Source of the DNA: Flagellimonas nanhaiensis
GTDB taxonomy: Bacteria > Bacteroidota > Bacteroidia > Flavobacteriales > Flavobacteriaceae
Length of the DNA: 64,000 bases
Assembly (NCBI RefSeq): GCF_003382275.1
Contig: NZ_QTJX01000001.1
Coordinates: 124,001 to 188,000, forward strand
Direction: 5' to 3'
Shown here: positions 45,025 to 53,954 of the stretch, one piece after another
Layout: the number at the start of each line of letters is the position of its first letter
Position numbering within the stretch: position 1 is the stretch's first letter
Position numbers and translations under genes: made by a program
The notes under the pieces: generated by a model
Told to the model about the DNA's origin: nothing
Seen by the model: the letters and a program-made list of their open reading frames with translations, nothing else
Database searches by the model: none

Positions 45025-45936
45025 ATGATTTATGTGACCATTGTATTTCTTTTAATGGTATTTGCAATAGGAGGTCAAATACAACGAGACATTCCTTTGG
45101 AAAAGCTAACCGGTCCATTTTCTGATGAAGATTCAAAATTCTTTCTATGGAATGGGGTTCAGATTCACTATAAGGATGAGGGAAAAGGAGAACCCATAGT
45201 ATTGCTGCATGGCTCATCATCCTCATTGCATACCTGGGATGGACTTACCAAGATGCTTAAATCAGACTTTAGAATTGTCCGAGTGGACCTTATCGGTTTT
45301 GGTTTGACGGGTCCAAATCCCAAACAAGATTATTCCCTTGAGATGTACATGGATTTCATCAACAGCTTTGCTGACCATTTGGGACTACCCAGTTTTACAA
45401 TTGTTGGAAATTCTTGGGGTGGCATGTTGGCCTGGAACTTTGCGGCACAGAACCCACAGCGTATATCGAGCATGGTATTGATTAATTCTGCGGGGTTAAA
45501 AATGAAGACGGTGCCCACTAGGTTCAAACTGGTAAAAACCAGTATGGGAAGATGGATTCTAAAAAACACCATGTCAAAATGGATGGTGAAAAAAGGAATA
45601 AAGGAAGTGTATCATCAACCATCCAAAATAGATTCCGAGCTGGTTGAGCGATATCAATCATTGACCTTACGGGAAGGAAATAGAAAGGCATTTGTTGACA
45701 TTGTACTTGCCCGGAAGCTACCGGACATCAATAAGTTGCTCAAAATAAATGTCCCCACTCTGATTCTCTGGGGAAGATATGACCTGCTATACCCTTTAAA
45801 ACAAGCCCGAAGGTTCAAAGAGCTTCTTGCCAAGTCACAGTTGAAAATAATTGAAAATACTGGCCATGTGCCGATGGAGGAGGCTCCTTTGGCGTGTGGC
45901 AGGGAGATAAAAACATTCATAAAGTCTTTACAATAG
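45025..45936 (+). CDS. Membrane-anchored alpha/beta-hydrolase
   Basis: The 303-residue protein starts with a single hydrophobic segment (MIYVTIVFLLMVFAIGG), likely a membrane anchor or uncleaved signal. The alpha/beta-hydrolase fold follows: VLLHGSSSSLHTWDG (oxyanion), GNSWGG with nucleophile S130, ILWGRYD with the acid, and NTGHVPMEE with the histidine. An esterase or lipase acting outside the cytoplasm is likely. It is the first gene of a six-gene plus-strand run divergent from the hydrolase-AraC fusion. The following gene starts 8 bases after its stop. Confidence 0.87.
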   Translation: MIYVTIVFLLMVFAIGGQIQRDIPLEKLTGPFSDEDSKFFLWNGVQIHYKDEGKGEPIVLLHGSSSSLHTWDGLTKMLKSDFRIVRVDLIGFGLTGPNPKQDYSLEMYMDFINSFADHLGLPSFTIVGNSWGGMLAWNFAAQNPQRISSMVLINSAGLKMKTVPTRFKLVKTSMGRWILKNTMSKWMVKKGIKEVYHQPSKIDSELVERYQSLTLREGNRKAFVDIVLARKLPDINKLLKINVPTLILWGRYDLLYPLKQARRFKELLAKSQLKIIENTGHVPMEEAPLACGREIKTFIKSLQ

Positions 45937-45944
45937 AACTAATC

Positions 45945-46589
45945 ATGTGTACAAAAAAAGTAATGGAAGGAAACCCTGTTAGAGGAAGAATAAATTCTTG
46001 GCTATTGGCCATATTGGATGGGTATATGCATTTGTTATATGGAAAACGCAAACGAAATCTATTTAGGAAGCTTCCCAAAACCGTTGTTGAAATTGGCTCG
46101 GGGTCAGGTGCCAATATGAGGTATTTGCCTAAGGGAACCCATTTGATCGCTATAGAACCCAATAAATATATGCACAGCAGATTGCATAAAAAGGCAAAAA
46201 GAAATCAGGTGAACATTCAAATTTTGCCCAATTCTGCTGAAGCGATGCAAATTGATAGTAACAGTGTGGATGCCGTTGTCAGTTCCTTGACTTTGTGTAC
46301 AATACCAGATGAGAATAAGGCTTTACAAGAAATTGAGCGAATTCTAAAACCGGGAGGTAGGTTCATCTTTGTTGAACATGTTGGAGCAAGGAAAGGCAGT
46401 CTACTCCTAAAACTTCAAAAACTGGTGTTTAGACCTTGGTTTTGGTTTTTTGAAGGGTGCCATACCCATAAAAATATTGGGGAAACTCTTCGGCAGTCCA
46501 ATTTTTCAGAGGTCAATATTGAAAATTTCATGTTCTACAGCCCTTTTGTGCCCATTACCACCCAAATTTCTGGATATGCAATCAAATAA
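45945..46589 (+). CDS. METTL7-like SAM-dependent methyltransferase
   Basis: From ATG 45945 the protein is 214 residues. Motif I is VVEIGSGSGANMRYL, and the run VVSSLTLCTIPDENKAL, RILKPGGRFIFVEHVGA, FRPWFWFFEGCHT and ISGYAIK aligns block by block with the METTL7/TMT1 group, whose human members methylate alkyl thiols. A small-molecule (possibly thiol) methyltransferase is therefore inferred. The final 14 bases overlap the next hydrolase gene. It lies within the divergent operon controlled, probably, by the hydrolase-AraC fusion. Confidence 0.85.
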   Translation: MCTKKVMEGNPVRGRINSWLLAILDGYMHLLYGKRKRNLFRKLPKTVVEIGSGSGANMRYLPKGTHLIAIEPNKYMHSRLHKKAKRNQVNIQILPNSAEAMQIDSNSVDAVVSSLTLCTIPDENKALQEIERILKPGGRFIFVEHVGARKGSLLLKLQKLVFRPWFWFFEGCHTHKNIGETLRQSNFSEVNIENFMFYSPFVPITTQISGYAIK

Positions 46590-47451
46590 AACTGAGGGTT
46601 GCACAAGTGAGAACGGGAATATCCATTTTGAAGGAAGAACCATTGATTATACTCTATGGAGAAGCCCAAAAAGCTCAAAAGCAGTACTGATAGCTCCAGC
46701 TATGGGCGTTTCCCGAAGGTTTTATGGAAAAATTGCACAATACTTTGCCCAATTGGGTTACAGCACAATCACTTTTGATTATTACGGAATGGTAGGCAAA
46801 AACAACTATGATGACTATGGTCCGGTTAGACTAAAAGATTGGGGCATCAAGGATATTGACACGATAATTGGATTTGCACTAAAGGAGTTTAGCGGGCAAG
46901 AATACTTTTTCCTTGGGCACAGCATTGCAGGCCAATTATTCCCGTTGGCGGCTAGAAGCAATAAGATCAGTCGCGCATTTTTTGTAGCGTCCCAAAATGT
47001 GAGCCAACAAAATTGGGAAGGTCTTTCAAAACTTAAGGTGGGTCTGTTCTGGAATTTGATTGTTCCACTTTGCTGTGGACTGTTTGGTTACGTTCCTGCT
47101 CTGGCCTATGGGGGCAAGTACAGCTTGGACCAATTTATAGCAAAAGATTGGGCCAATTGGGGGAAAAGTCAAAACGGAATTTTAAGTAAAGTTCCCCAAG
47201 CATTGTCCAAGTATACTGCTATTGATGTGCCCACCAAGTTTTTAAGCTTTTCCGATGACCGAATGTTGGCGCCATTAAAATCTGTGGAGCATCTATTCGA
47301 ATCTTATGGTAGTTCGTGTAAAGAGCATGAGCACATCAACCCAAAAAGATTAGATAAAGCCTCAATCGGTCATTTCAATTTTTTCAAGCAGGAATACGCT
47401 TTCCTATGGCCCAAAATTGATGCATGGTTTATAAAAAAGCAACAAAACTAA
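46576..47451 (+). CDS. COG4757-type alpha/beta-hydrolase
   Basis: From ATG 46576 (inside the methyltransferase 3' end) the protein is 291 residues. It resembles the COG4757 group of predicted alpha/beta hydrolases: AVLIAPAMGVSRRFYGKIA, FDYYGMVGK and nucleophile elbow LGHSIAGQL (S116). The C-terminal SIGHFNFFK histidine completes the triad. The group is uncharacterised. An earlier in-frame start at 46450 would overlap the methyltransferase by 140 bases and lacks family similarity. A permease gene follows 24 bases later. Confidence 0.83.
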   Translation: MQSNKTEGCTSENGNIHFEGRTIDYTLWRSPKSSKAVLIAPAMGVSRRFYGKIAQYFAQLGYSTITFDYYGMVGKNNYDDYGPVRLKDWGIKDIDTIIGFALKEFSGQEYFFLGHSIAGQLFPLAARSNKISRAFFVASQNVSQQNWEGLSKLKVGLFWNLIVPLCCGLFGYVPALAYGGKYSLDQFIAKDWANWGKSQNGILSKVPQALSKYTAIDVPTKFLSFSDDRMLAPLKSVEHLFESYGSSCKEHEHINPKRLDKASIGHFNFFKQEYAFLWPKIDAWFIKKQQN

Positions 47452-47475
47452 AGAGTAACCCATTACATAAAGAAA

Positions 47476-48846
47476 ATGACGGATAATAAACTTCTAAAAA
47501 CATTGAATTCAAAAGACATAGCTATTGCAGGAATTGCAGTAGTAGTAGCCGCCAGCAGCATGGTAACAGATTTCACTGGATTTGTGGAACTGGGACTGGG
47601 ATTTGCACTTTCATTATTGATAGGCTTTTTGATTCATTTGGCTTTGGGCTATAGCTTAAGCAATTTGGCATCCAAATATCCAAAAGCGGGAACACTTTTC
47701 AATTATTCAAAAGAAATAATAAAAGGCAAAAAGGGAACCTACATGGGTCTATTTCTGGGACTTACATTTTATATGGGTGTGAGTTTTGGTATTTCTGCCG
47801 AGGCCAATGCCGGTGCCTTTGCACTCAAAAAACTTGTAGGTCTGGAAATACCAGATATGTGCTATGTCCTTTTTCTTTTTCTATTGGGGGTAATTCCCAA
47901 TATCTTCAATGTAAGAACATCTGCTAAAGTGGCCGGTGCAATATTGATTGTAATGTTGGCCATAAGATGGTATTTTGGGCTGAAGGGCTTTTTTTCTGGG
48001 CAATGGGATGTGCACAACCTGGCCGATACTCCAATTTTGCTATGGGGCGACAATGGGATTCTCACTAAAGGATTGGCCTTGGGAATATGGACCTTTGTGG
48101 GAATTGAATTCTGTGCCTCATTCGCTGAAGAGGTCAAAAACCCCAAAACAATGATATTTAAAGGAATACTGATGGCCCTTTTGGTCATCTTGTCAACTTC
48201 CTTGATCATGGGAATGGGAGTTATTGGTACATTACCCAAAACCGATTGGTTGGCCATTGTACAATCTGATCTTGGATGTGCAGGAGATTGTCCTCAATTG
48301 GCTGTGGGATATCAGATGATGGGCAATACAGGTTTATGGGTCATGGCCTTAGGCTCAGTCTTGGCAACCATAAGTTCATTGATTGTTGTTTTTTCGGCTA
48401 TGCCAAGATTGTTGTTTGGTATAATCAGGGATGGTAATTTCCATGGAAAACTTCCCATTTTCATTAAAAGAATCAATCCAAGAAGTCATACCCCGATCAA
48501 TGCGATTTTAATTTCACTTGCCCTGTATGTTATTCCATCAATGTACTCGCAACATGTGGGGGAATGGGTGATTGCTGCGGCCTACATTGGACTTATGATG
48601 TACGGGTGCTATCATTTTTACTTTGGATTGAGCCTATACAGGCACAAGGGCAAAATACTTCCTTTGATACTAGGTATCATAGGTGTTCTCCTTAGCGGAT
48701 TGACCATTTTTATTGTGTTTTACGGGGCGCATTCCAATTATGGATTAAAAACACTTTGGGTATTGGGAGCATCCTTGTTGATTACCCTAGTTCTGAGTCA
48801 TAAAAGAAGTTCTGAAAAAATTCGGGCAAAACTTCACAAATCTTAA
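47476..48846 (+). CDS. APC-superfamily permease
   Basis: A 456-residue integral membrane protein with about 12 helices. The APC signature is visible in helix 1 (DIAIAGIAVVVAASSMVTDFTG) and in FVGIEFCASFAEEVKNPKTMIFKGI, the conserved amphipathic loop of amino-acid and amine permeases. A loop with CAGDC between helices is unusual. Substrate unknown: an amino acid, ethanolamine-like amine or choline-like compound would all fit. It lies within the six-gene run, which points to uptake of the pathway substrate or a product. Confidence 0.87.
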   Translation: MTDNKLLKTLNSKDIAIAGIAVVVAASSMVTDFTGFVELGLGFALSLLIGFLIHLALGYSLSNLASKYPKAGTLFNYSKEIIKGKKGTYMGLFLGLTFYMGVSFGISAEANAGAFALKKLVGLEIPDMCYVLFLFLLGVIPNIFNVRTSAKVAGAILIVMLAIRWYFGLKGFFSGQWDVHNLADTPILLWGDNGILTKGLALGIWTFVGIEFCASFAEEVKNPKTMIFKGILMALLVILSTSLIMGMGVIGTLPKTDWLAIVQSDLGCAGDCPQLAVGYQMMGNTGLWVMALGSVLATISSLIVVFSAMPRLLFGIIRDGNFHGKLPIFIKRINPRSHTPINAILISLALYVIPSMYSQHVGEWVIAAAYIGLMMYGCYHFYFGLSLYRHKGKILPLILGIIGVLLSGLTIFIVFYGAHSNYGLKTLWVLGASLLITLVLSHKRSSEKIRAKLHKS

Positions 48847-48853
48847 TACTCTA

Positions 48854-49786
48854 ATGATAAAAGAGAAAAATATGCAGAAATTAATATTGTATGGTTTTGT
48901 CCTCATATTTGGCGTCTTAGCTTTTGCCCAAGAGAAAGATACATTAGTTGTGGCAACCTATAGATATGCCTTAAATGACCGTATAGAAAATCTTAAACCG
49001 CTTTCTGGATATCTATCCAAATTATTCCAAGTGAATGTTACAACGAAAAGCTATCAGACTTCAAGAGAACTGATTAAAGCCATTCATAGAGAAGAAGTGG
49101 ATATAGCTTTCATAAACACTTTTGGGTATCTCTTGTTGGCTTCTGATGATAAAACTATGGAACCCTTGGCTACACTCAAGGTCCATAGAAAGGCAAAGGA
49201 TAATTACAAAACAGTGCTTTTGGCCAACAAATCAGTCGAAATAAGTGATTTGCAGAGTTTAAGAGGTAGGGCTGAGGAACTAAGTATAATGTTTGTTAGC
49301 GAAACATCTACCTCCGGAAATTTGGTTCCGCGACTGATACTGAGCTCGATTGGGTTGAATTCACCTGAGAGTCAATTCAAGCAACTGTTTTATGGCCAAA
49401 ATCATGCGAACACCTTAGAACAATTATCTAGAGGTAAAGTTGACGTATGTGCCGTGGGTAGTACGGAGTATTTCAAACAAATTGAAAGTAATCCAGGTCT
49501 AAGAGATAAGATTAATGCTATTTTCTTATCGGATGAGATTCCACTTGGTCCGGTTTTGGTGAGAAAGAGTTTATCTAAATCTTTCAAGAGAAAATTCACA
49601 CGGTTACTGCTTCGGCTTCACACTAAGAATAAGAAGGTTCTAGAGGCTATAAAATCTGGGTGGTCTGAAGCCAAAAAAACCAAAAACTTCATCAAAATTG
49701 ATGATTCGTACTACGATTCCTTTAGACAGTTAAATGGAAATGAGATAGACTTAAAACTGATTTTGACCAAATTTTCAAAACCTTAA
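48854..49786 (+). CDS. PhnD-like periplasmic binding protein
   Basis: The 310-residue product has a signal peptide (ending LAFAQE) and a type II periplasmic-binding fold of the phosphate/phosphite/phosphonate PhnD group: VATYRYALNDRIENLKPLSGYLSK, EEVDIAFINTFGYLLLA and SETSTSGNLVPRLIL, where the serine/threonine cluster would bind an anionic group. No ABC permease or ATPase gene is adjacent, so it may act as a sensor or scavenger. ATG 48872 is an alternative start. It lies between the APC permease (8 bases) and a methyltransferase gene (3 bases). Confidence 0.82.
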   Translation: MIKEKNMQKLILYGFVLIFGVLAFAQEKDTLVVATYRYALNDRIENLKPLSGYLSKLFQVNVTTKSYQTSRELIKAIHREEVDIAFINTFGYLLLASDDKTMEPLATLKVHRKAKDNYKTVLLANKSVEISDLQSLRGRAEELSIMFVSETSTSGNLVPRLILSSIGLNSPESQFKQLFYGQNHANTLEQLSRGKVDVCAVGSTEYFKQIESNPGLRDKINAIFLSDEIPLGPVLVRKSLSKSFKRKFTRLLLRLHTKNKKVLEAIKSGWSEAKKTKNFIKIDDSYYDSFRQLNGNEIDLKLILTKFSKP

Positions 49787-49789
49787 AAT

Positions 49790-50860
49790 ATGTGTGTTGC
49801 TTGTGAAATGAACTTGGAGCAAATGGAATCATTCGCGCAAAGAATGATGCAGATTATCAACGAAGGCTCTTTGGGGTTGATGATTTCCCTTGGGCATAGA
49901 ACAGGCCTGTTTGAGTGCATGAAAACCATGGAATGGGCCACGAGTGTGGAGATTGCAAAAGTAGCTAACCTTAATGAGCGCTATGTGAGGGAGTGGCTCG
50001 GTGCCATGGCGGTAGGAAGAATTGTAACCGTGGACAATACAGGAAAATTATTCAATTTGCCCAAAGAACATGTACCTTTTTTAACCAGAGAAGGTGGGAA
50101 TAACATTGCGGTCTACGCACAATATTTATCTGTTATGGGTGGGGTAGAGGATAGACTTGTTCAATGTTTTGAAACAGGAGAGGGGATTGCATATGAAGCC
50201 TATGATAGATTTCATGAGGTCATGGCAGAAGATAGCGAACAAACTGTTTTGAGCTCACTTGTTGAAGATATCATTCCTTTGGTGCCGAATGGTTTGGAGA
50301 AACTGGAAGAAGGCATCAGTGTACTTGATGTTGGATGCGGAAGTGGCAAAGCTTTGCTTATGCTCGCGGAGCATTTTCCAAATAGTAATTTTGAAGGACT
50401 CGATCTCTGTGGCCCTCCCATTAAAAGTGCCCAAGAAATTGCTATGCAAAAAGAGCTAAAAAATGCAATTTTTGAGCAGACAGACCTTACAAATTTTGAA
50501 TTTGAAAGGAAGTATGATTTGATAATGGCCTTTGATGCTATCCATGATCAAGCAAGACCAGATTTGGTCCTAAAGTCCATTCATGGGGCGTTGGAGACCA
50601 ATGGTATTTTTTTAATGCAGGATATTGACGCTTCTGAGAACGTTTGCAATAATTTAGATCTTCCTTTAGGAAGCATGTTGTATGCTGCATCTTGCATGCA
50701 CTGCATGCCTGTATCGTTGGGGCAAAATGGTATGGGATTGGGAGCTATGTGGGGCGTGGAAAGAGCAGGGCGCATGCTTACGGAGGCTGGTTTTACCTCA
50801 GTTAAAGAACATAGATTGGAGCACGATGTTCAAAATTGTTACTTCGTGGCACATAAATAG
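49790..50860 (+). CDS. Winged-helix methyltransferase, Rv2258c-like
   Basis: A 356-residue protein with an N-terminal winged-helix-like dimerisation domain (about 15-95; ATSVEIAKVANLNERYVREWLGAM) and a C-terminal SAM methyltransferase domain with motif I LDVGCGSGKALLML (about 183) and later YDLIMAFDAIHDQARPD. The layout matches the Rv2258c-type methyltransferases, whose substrates are small molecules. It begins MCVACEM, with two cysteines. It is the last gene of the six-gene run, with a 3-base gap to the binding-protein gene. Confidence 0.85.
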   Translation: MCVACEMNLEQMESFAQRMMQIINEGSLGLMISLGHRTGLFECMKTMEWATSVEIAKVANLNERYVREWLGAMAVGRIVTVDNTGKLFNLPKEHVPFLTREGGNNIAVYAQYLSVMGGVEDRLVQCFETGEGIAYEAYDRFHEVMAEDSEQTVLSSLVEDIIPLVPNGLEKLEEGISVLDVGCGSGKALLMLAEHFPNSNFEGLDLCGPPIKSAQEIAMQKELKNAIFEQTDLTNFEFERKYDLIMAFDAIHDQARPDLVLKSIHGALETNGIFLMQDIDASENVCNNLDLPLGSMLYAASCMHCMPVSLGQNGMGLGAMWGVERAGRMLTEAGFTSVKEHRLEHDVQNCYFVAHK

Positions 50861-50894
50861 TGATCAAGAAAAGGCTGAAACTTTAAATTACCTC

Positions 50895-52043
50895 CTATGG
50901 GTTATTAGGTTGTTCCCACCAATGTTCCGATTCATTATTGAGATTCCCTAGGATAATCGGTTCTCCTATTTTGGGGCTTATCATATGAATTTGTAATTCT
51001 CTGGCCTTTTTTGAAACTCGTTCAATGGGGTCTGTCCAGGAATGCAGGGCAAGTTTGAATGCTCCCCAATGAATGGGCATAATTGTTTTTGCTTTAACAT
51101 CGAGCCCGGCTTGGGCTGTTTCCTCAGGGAACATGTGGATATCTGGCCACATTTTGTTGTATTGGCCACATTCCAACATAGCAAAATCAAATGGACCGTA
51201 AATATTACCAATTTCCTTAAAATGTGGGGAGTAACCACTATCTCCACTGAAAAAGATACGCTCACTCTCAGAAAGGATAACCCATGAGCTCCACAATGTA
51301 CTTTGCCTATTATTGAATTTTCTTCCAGAAAAGTGTTGTGCAGGAGTACAAACAAATTGAAGGTCATCAAAGTAGGTGTCCTGCCACCAGTCCATCTCCA
51401 TGATAGCATCCTTGGGAACATTCCATGACTCAAGATGAACACCCACACCTAAAGGAACATAGAATTTACCAACTTTGTCTTTCAGTTTCTGAATGGACTC
51501 ATAATCCAAATGGTCATAGTGATCGTGAGAGATAAGGACAGCATCAATTTTTGGGAGTTTTTCTATTGCAATAGGGAGTTCTTTATTAAATCGAGATCCA
51601 CCCAGCCAAGGATGGGGAGCTGGAACGTCTCCCAGCATAGGATCTATCAAAATGTTTTTGGAATTGATCTGCAACAGAAAAGACGAATGCCCAAACCAAA
51701 TCAAACGAGTTTGAGAGGTGTAGTCCGCTATGCTGGTTGAATCGATTTTTTCAACTGAAAGATTCTGCCCAGGCCGTCCATTTTCCACCGAGGAAAAGAA
51801 GAATTTTCTCGTCATGGTAAGCAGCTCGGAAAAACTGGGGTCTTTCGGAACGTCCTCAGTGTTCTTAAAAATCCCTTCCCCAAACTGTTTTGAAGAAGCG
51901 TATTGTTGCTTTCGTTCATCCGAAACATCACCACCAAACGAAGGATTAAAGTTCACAAATAAGAAATATGCAAGAATAAGGATGCCTATAAGCACCAAAG
52001 TGTATATTAACATTCGCTTTAGGAGTTTTAGGAGTATTCTCAA
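50895..52043 (-). CDS. NAPE-PLD/UlaG-like metallo-beta-lactamase-fold hydrolase, membrane anchored
   Basis: The 382-residue protein has an N-terminal hydrophobic helix (MLIYTLVLIGILILAYFLF, about 11-29) and a metallo-beta-lactamase fold with SHDHYDHLD (H173, H175, D177, H178). The overall blocks (IWFGHSSFLL, IDPMLGD, FSGDSGYSPHFKEIG, PIHWGAFKLALHSW) resemble the N-acylphosphatidylethanolamine phospholipase D / UlaG group, so a membrane-facing phosphodiesterase on lipid head groups is possible. The start is TTG 52043; ATG 52010 is an alternative. It converges with the methyltransferase gene and may belong to the same pathway. Confidence 0.85.
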   Translation of the reverse strand: MRILLKLLKRMLIYTLVLIGILILAYFLFVNFNPSFGGDVSDERKQQYASSKQFGEGIFKNTEDVPKDPSFSELLTMTRKFFFSSVENGRPGQNLSVEKIDSTSIADYTSQTRLIWFGHSSFLLQINSKNILIDPMLGDVPAPHPWLGGSRFNKELPIAIEKLPKIDAVLISHDHYDHLDYESIQKLKDKVGKFYVPLGVGVHLESWNVPKDAIMEMDWWQDTYFDDLQFVCTPAQHFSGRKFNNRQSTLWSSWVILSESERIFFSGDSGYSPHFKEIGNIYGPFDFAMLECGQYNKMWPDIHMFPEETAQAGLDVKAKTIMPIHWGAFKLALHSWTDPIERVSKKARELQIHMISPKIGEPIILGNLNNESEHWWEQPNNP

Positions 52044-52237
52044 AATGTTGATGATTTAATACGGAAGGGACATAGATTCCCATGTTTTCCAAATGTTTTG
52101 CTTACTCAAAGCAATAAATTTAATGTAATCTATTGTCTTGGTTCAATTTTTTGGTTTACTCTGACAGAATTGCCGAATTTTGTTCAGCTGCAAATACATT
52201 GAACCTTCATAGTTAGAAACAAGAACAGTTATCGGTC

Positions 52238-52756
52238 CTACTCTATTTTTTGAATGAATATAGTAGCCTCCAAGAAGTTTTTGGAGGTTCTGTAATTCTT
52301 TTGCTTAACAAAGTTTACATGAACAATTTCCCCAAAGCTGGATTGACTTTCAATTGAGTTTATGCTCTTTACAATGGATAGAAAATCGCCTCTTAGTACC
52401 AAATCATATGTGGTAAAGGAACTACTGTTGGTCTCATAGATATGAGGGGAATTAAAATCAATAATTTTAATATGGTTTTCCTTGGCCACCTCATTTACAA
52501 ACCTTAATAGGTTGTTCTCCATAGATTTGTTCTCAAGATTCAATGCCAGAAGAATTGAGTCCAATGAAGACTCTTTTTTTGTAAGAGCGAATAATTGTTG
52601 TGAGATATTCTCGAATTGCTGTTCTTCCGTTTTTAGGTTTAAATATTCTTTTCTTAATGTCCATGTTTTTTGGATTGCCATTTTATAACATAATAATAGC
52701 ACAGTAATAAAGACCCCTCCAAGTAGAAGAATTTTATTTCTTGATTTCCGTAACAT
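52238..52756 (-). CDS. PilO/GspM-like inner-membrane assembly protein
   Basis: The 172-residue protein has one N-terminal helix (KILLLGGVFITVLLLCY), a coiled-coil segment (TLRKEYLNLKTEEQQFENISQ), then a small mixed alpha/beta domain (IKIIDFNSP, YDLVLRGDFLSIVKSINSIE). This is the layout of PilO and GspM, inner-membrane assembly partners in type IV pilus and type II secretion machines. Its first 23 bases overlap the GspL/PilMN-like gene. It is the last gene of the cluster. Sequence identity to named members is low, so the call leans on topology and position. Confidence 0.75.
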   Translation of the reverse strand: MLRKSRNKILLLGGVFITVLLLCYKMAIQKTWTLRKEYLNLKTEEQQFENISQQLFALTKKESSLDSILLALNLENKSMENNLLRFVNEVAKENHIKIIDFNSPHIYETNSSSFTTYDLVLRGDFLSIVKSINSIESQSSFGEIVHVNFVKQKNYRTSKNFLEATIFIQKIE

Positions 52757-53954
52757 GGACTAATATCTTAAAATTTGAGCTTGTTTCATTTTCGTAATCA
52801 TAATCCCGCGTCTTCAGCGACTCTATCCAAGGTAATTTTTCCAAATTTGAAATCCATTCTGAAAAATCACTATTGTTCCTGCAGATTCCTATAACCTGTA
52901 TGGTTTGTTCTTTCAGTTCTATTGATTTTGAAGGCCTAACAGGCTTGGATAATGGTTGATAGATGAGTTCTTCTAGAAGAATACTTTCAGGAACAGTAAC
53001 AGCCAGTCTATCTAGATAAAAAGATGTCTTGGAATTAGAGAAAGACAGTATTGCCTCAACTTTCTTTTCCTTTTCGGCTACTTCAGAAGTAATTCTGGTT
53101 AGACTTGTTTTATTCTCGTCCTTAAGTAGTGTATTCTGTTCTAGTTGTTGTATTTTCTTGAAATAATAACTGAAAAAGACAAAGTTGACCAACAGCAATA
53201 TTAATATGGTCACTATAGAGGATTGCAAAAGAATTCCATAAACTTTTTTGTCTCGATGTTGAGTTCCTAGCTTGGAATTCAATTCATTAAGGTTTGATTG
53301 CGTTTTCTGGTCTCCCGATAGAAACTTAAGAACTACCGAAAAAGAAAGTAAAGCAGAGTTGCTGAGTCGTAACCCATTGACATCGTATTCCACAGGAGCA
53401 TTGTCATTGTTCTCGGTGATTGAAATGTAAGGCGCCAAATTGCTATGCAAAGAGATCTTTTCTGAATTTGTGAGCACGTAATCATCCTTAACGAAGTCCC
53501 ATATTTCACTGAGAGAGGTTGGGCCGATAGATATTCCGGCTATATGAAGTTTTATTTTCTTAAAGTAATCAACGAAACCTTCAACAATTTCCCTTTTAAC
53601 AACACTTAATATTAGGCTTTGATTCAAATGAACAGCCTGAAAATAAAAGTTTTCAAAGTTTAAACCTGGAAAGCTTTTTTCTACTGCGGTCATGACCTTT
53701 CCGGTTGGGTCAGATTCCAAAACTTTGGTTATGACTTTATCGGTATTGCAAACAAAATAGAGAGGATGATTTTTACGTGCAAATTCCTGAAGTAGTTCAA
53801 TGTTGTCAAGTTGATGATTGTTTAGAACTATCAGATCACCTTTCTTTTTACTGATTTCCAATAACCGAAATTTAACGGAACCCTGGTACTGGTATGCCTC
53901 CAGACCATAAAAAGTAATCCCTTTTAAAACGTATGTTTTTAATCGTTCTAACAC
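52734..53954 (-). CDS. GspL-like (PilM/PilN-type) assembly protein
   Basis: The 406-residue protein has a soluble N-terminal part (1-235) resembling a degraded PilM actin-like fold, one membrane helix (IVTILILLLVNFVFFSYYF, about 247-266), a coiled coil, and a periplasmic PilN-like domain (YLDRLAVTVPESILLEELI, IQVIGICRNNSDFSEWISNLE). A PilM-PilN fusion is the architecture of GspL. It starts with GTG overlapping the secretin stop by one base and overlaps the PilO/GspM-like gene. It would connect the cytoplasmic ATPase with the periplasm. Confidence 0.78.
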   Translation of the reverse strand: MLERLKTYVLKGITFYGLEAYQYQGSVKFRLLEISKKKGDLIVLNNHQLDNIELLQEFARKNHPLYFVCNTDKVITKVLESDPTGKVMTAVEKSFPGLNFENFYFQAVHLNQSLILSVVKREIVEGFVDYFKKIKLHIAGISIGPTSLSEIWDFVKDDYVLTNSEKISLHSNLAPYISITENNDNAPVEYDVNGLRLSNSALLSFSVVLKFLSGDQKTQSNLNELNSKLGTQHRDKKVYGILLQSSIVTILILLLVNFVFFSYYFKKIQQLEQNTLLKDENKTSLTRITSEVAEKEKKVEAILSFSNSKTSFYLDRLAVTVPESILLEELIYQPLSKPVRPSKSIELKEQTIQVIGICRNNSDFSEWISNLEKLPWIESLKTRDYDYENETSSNFKILVHVTEIKK

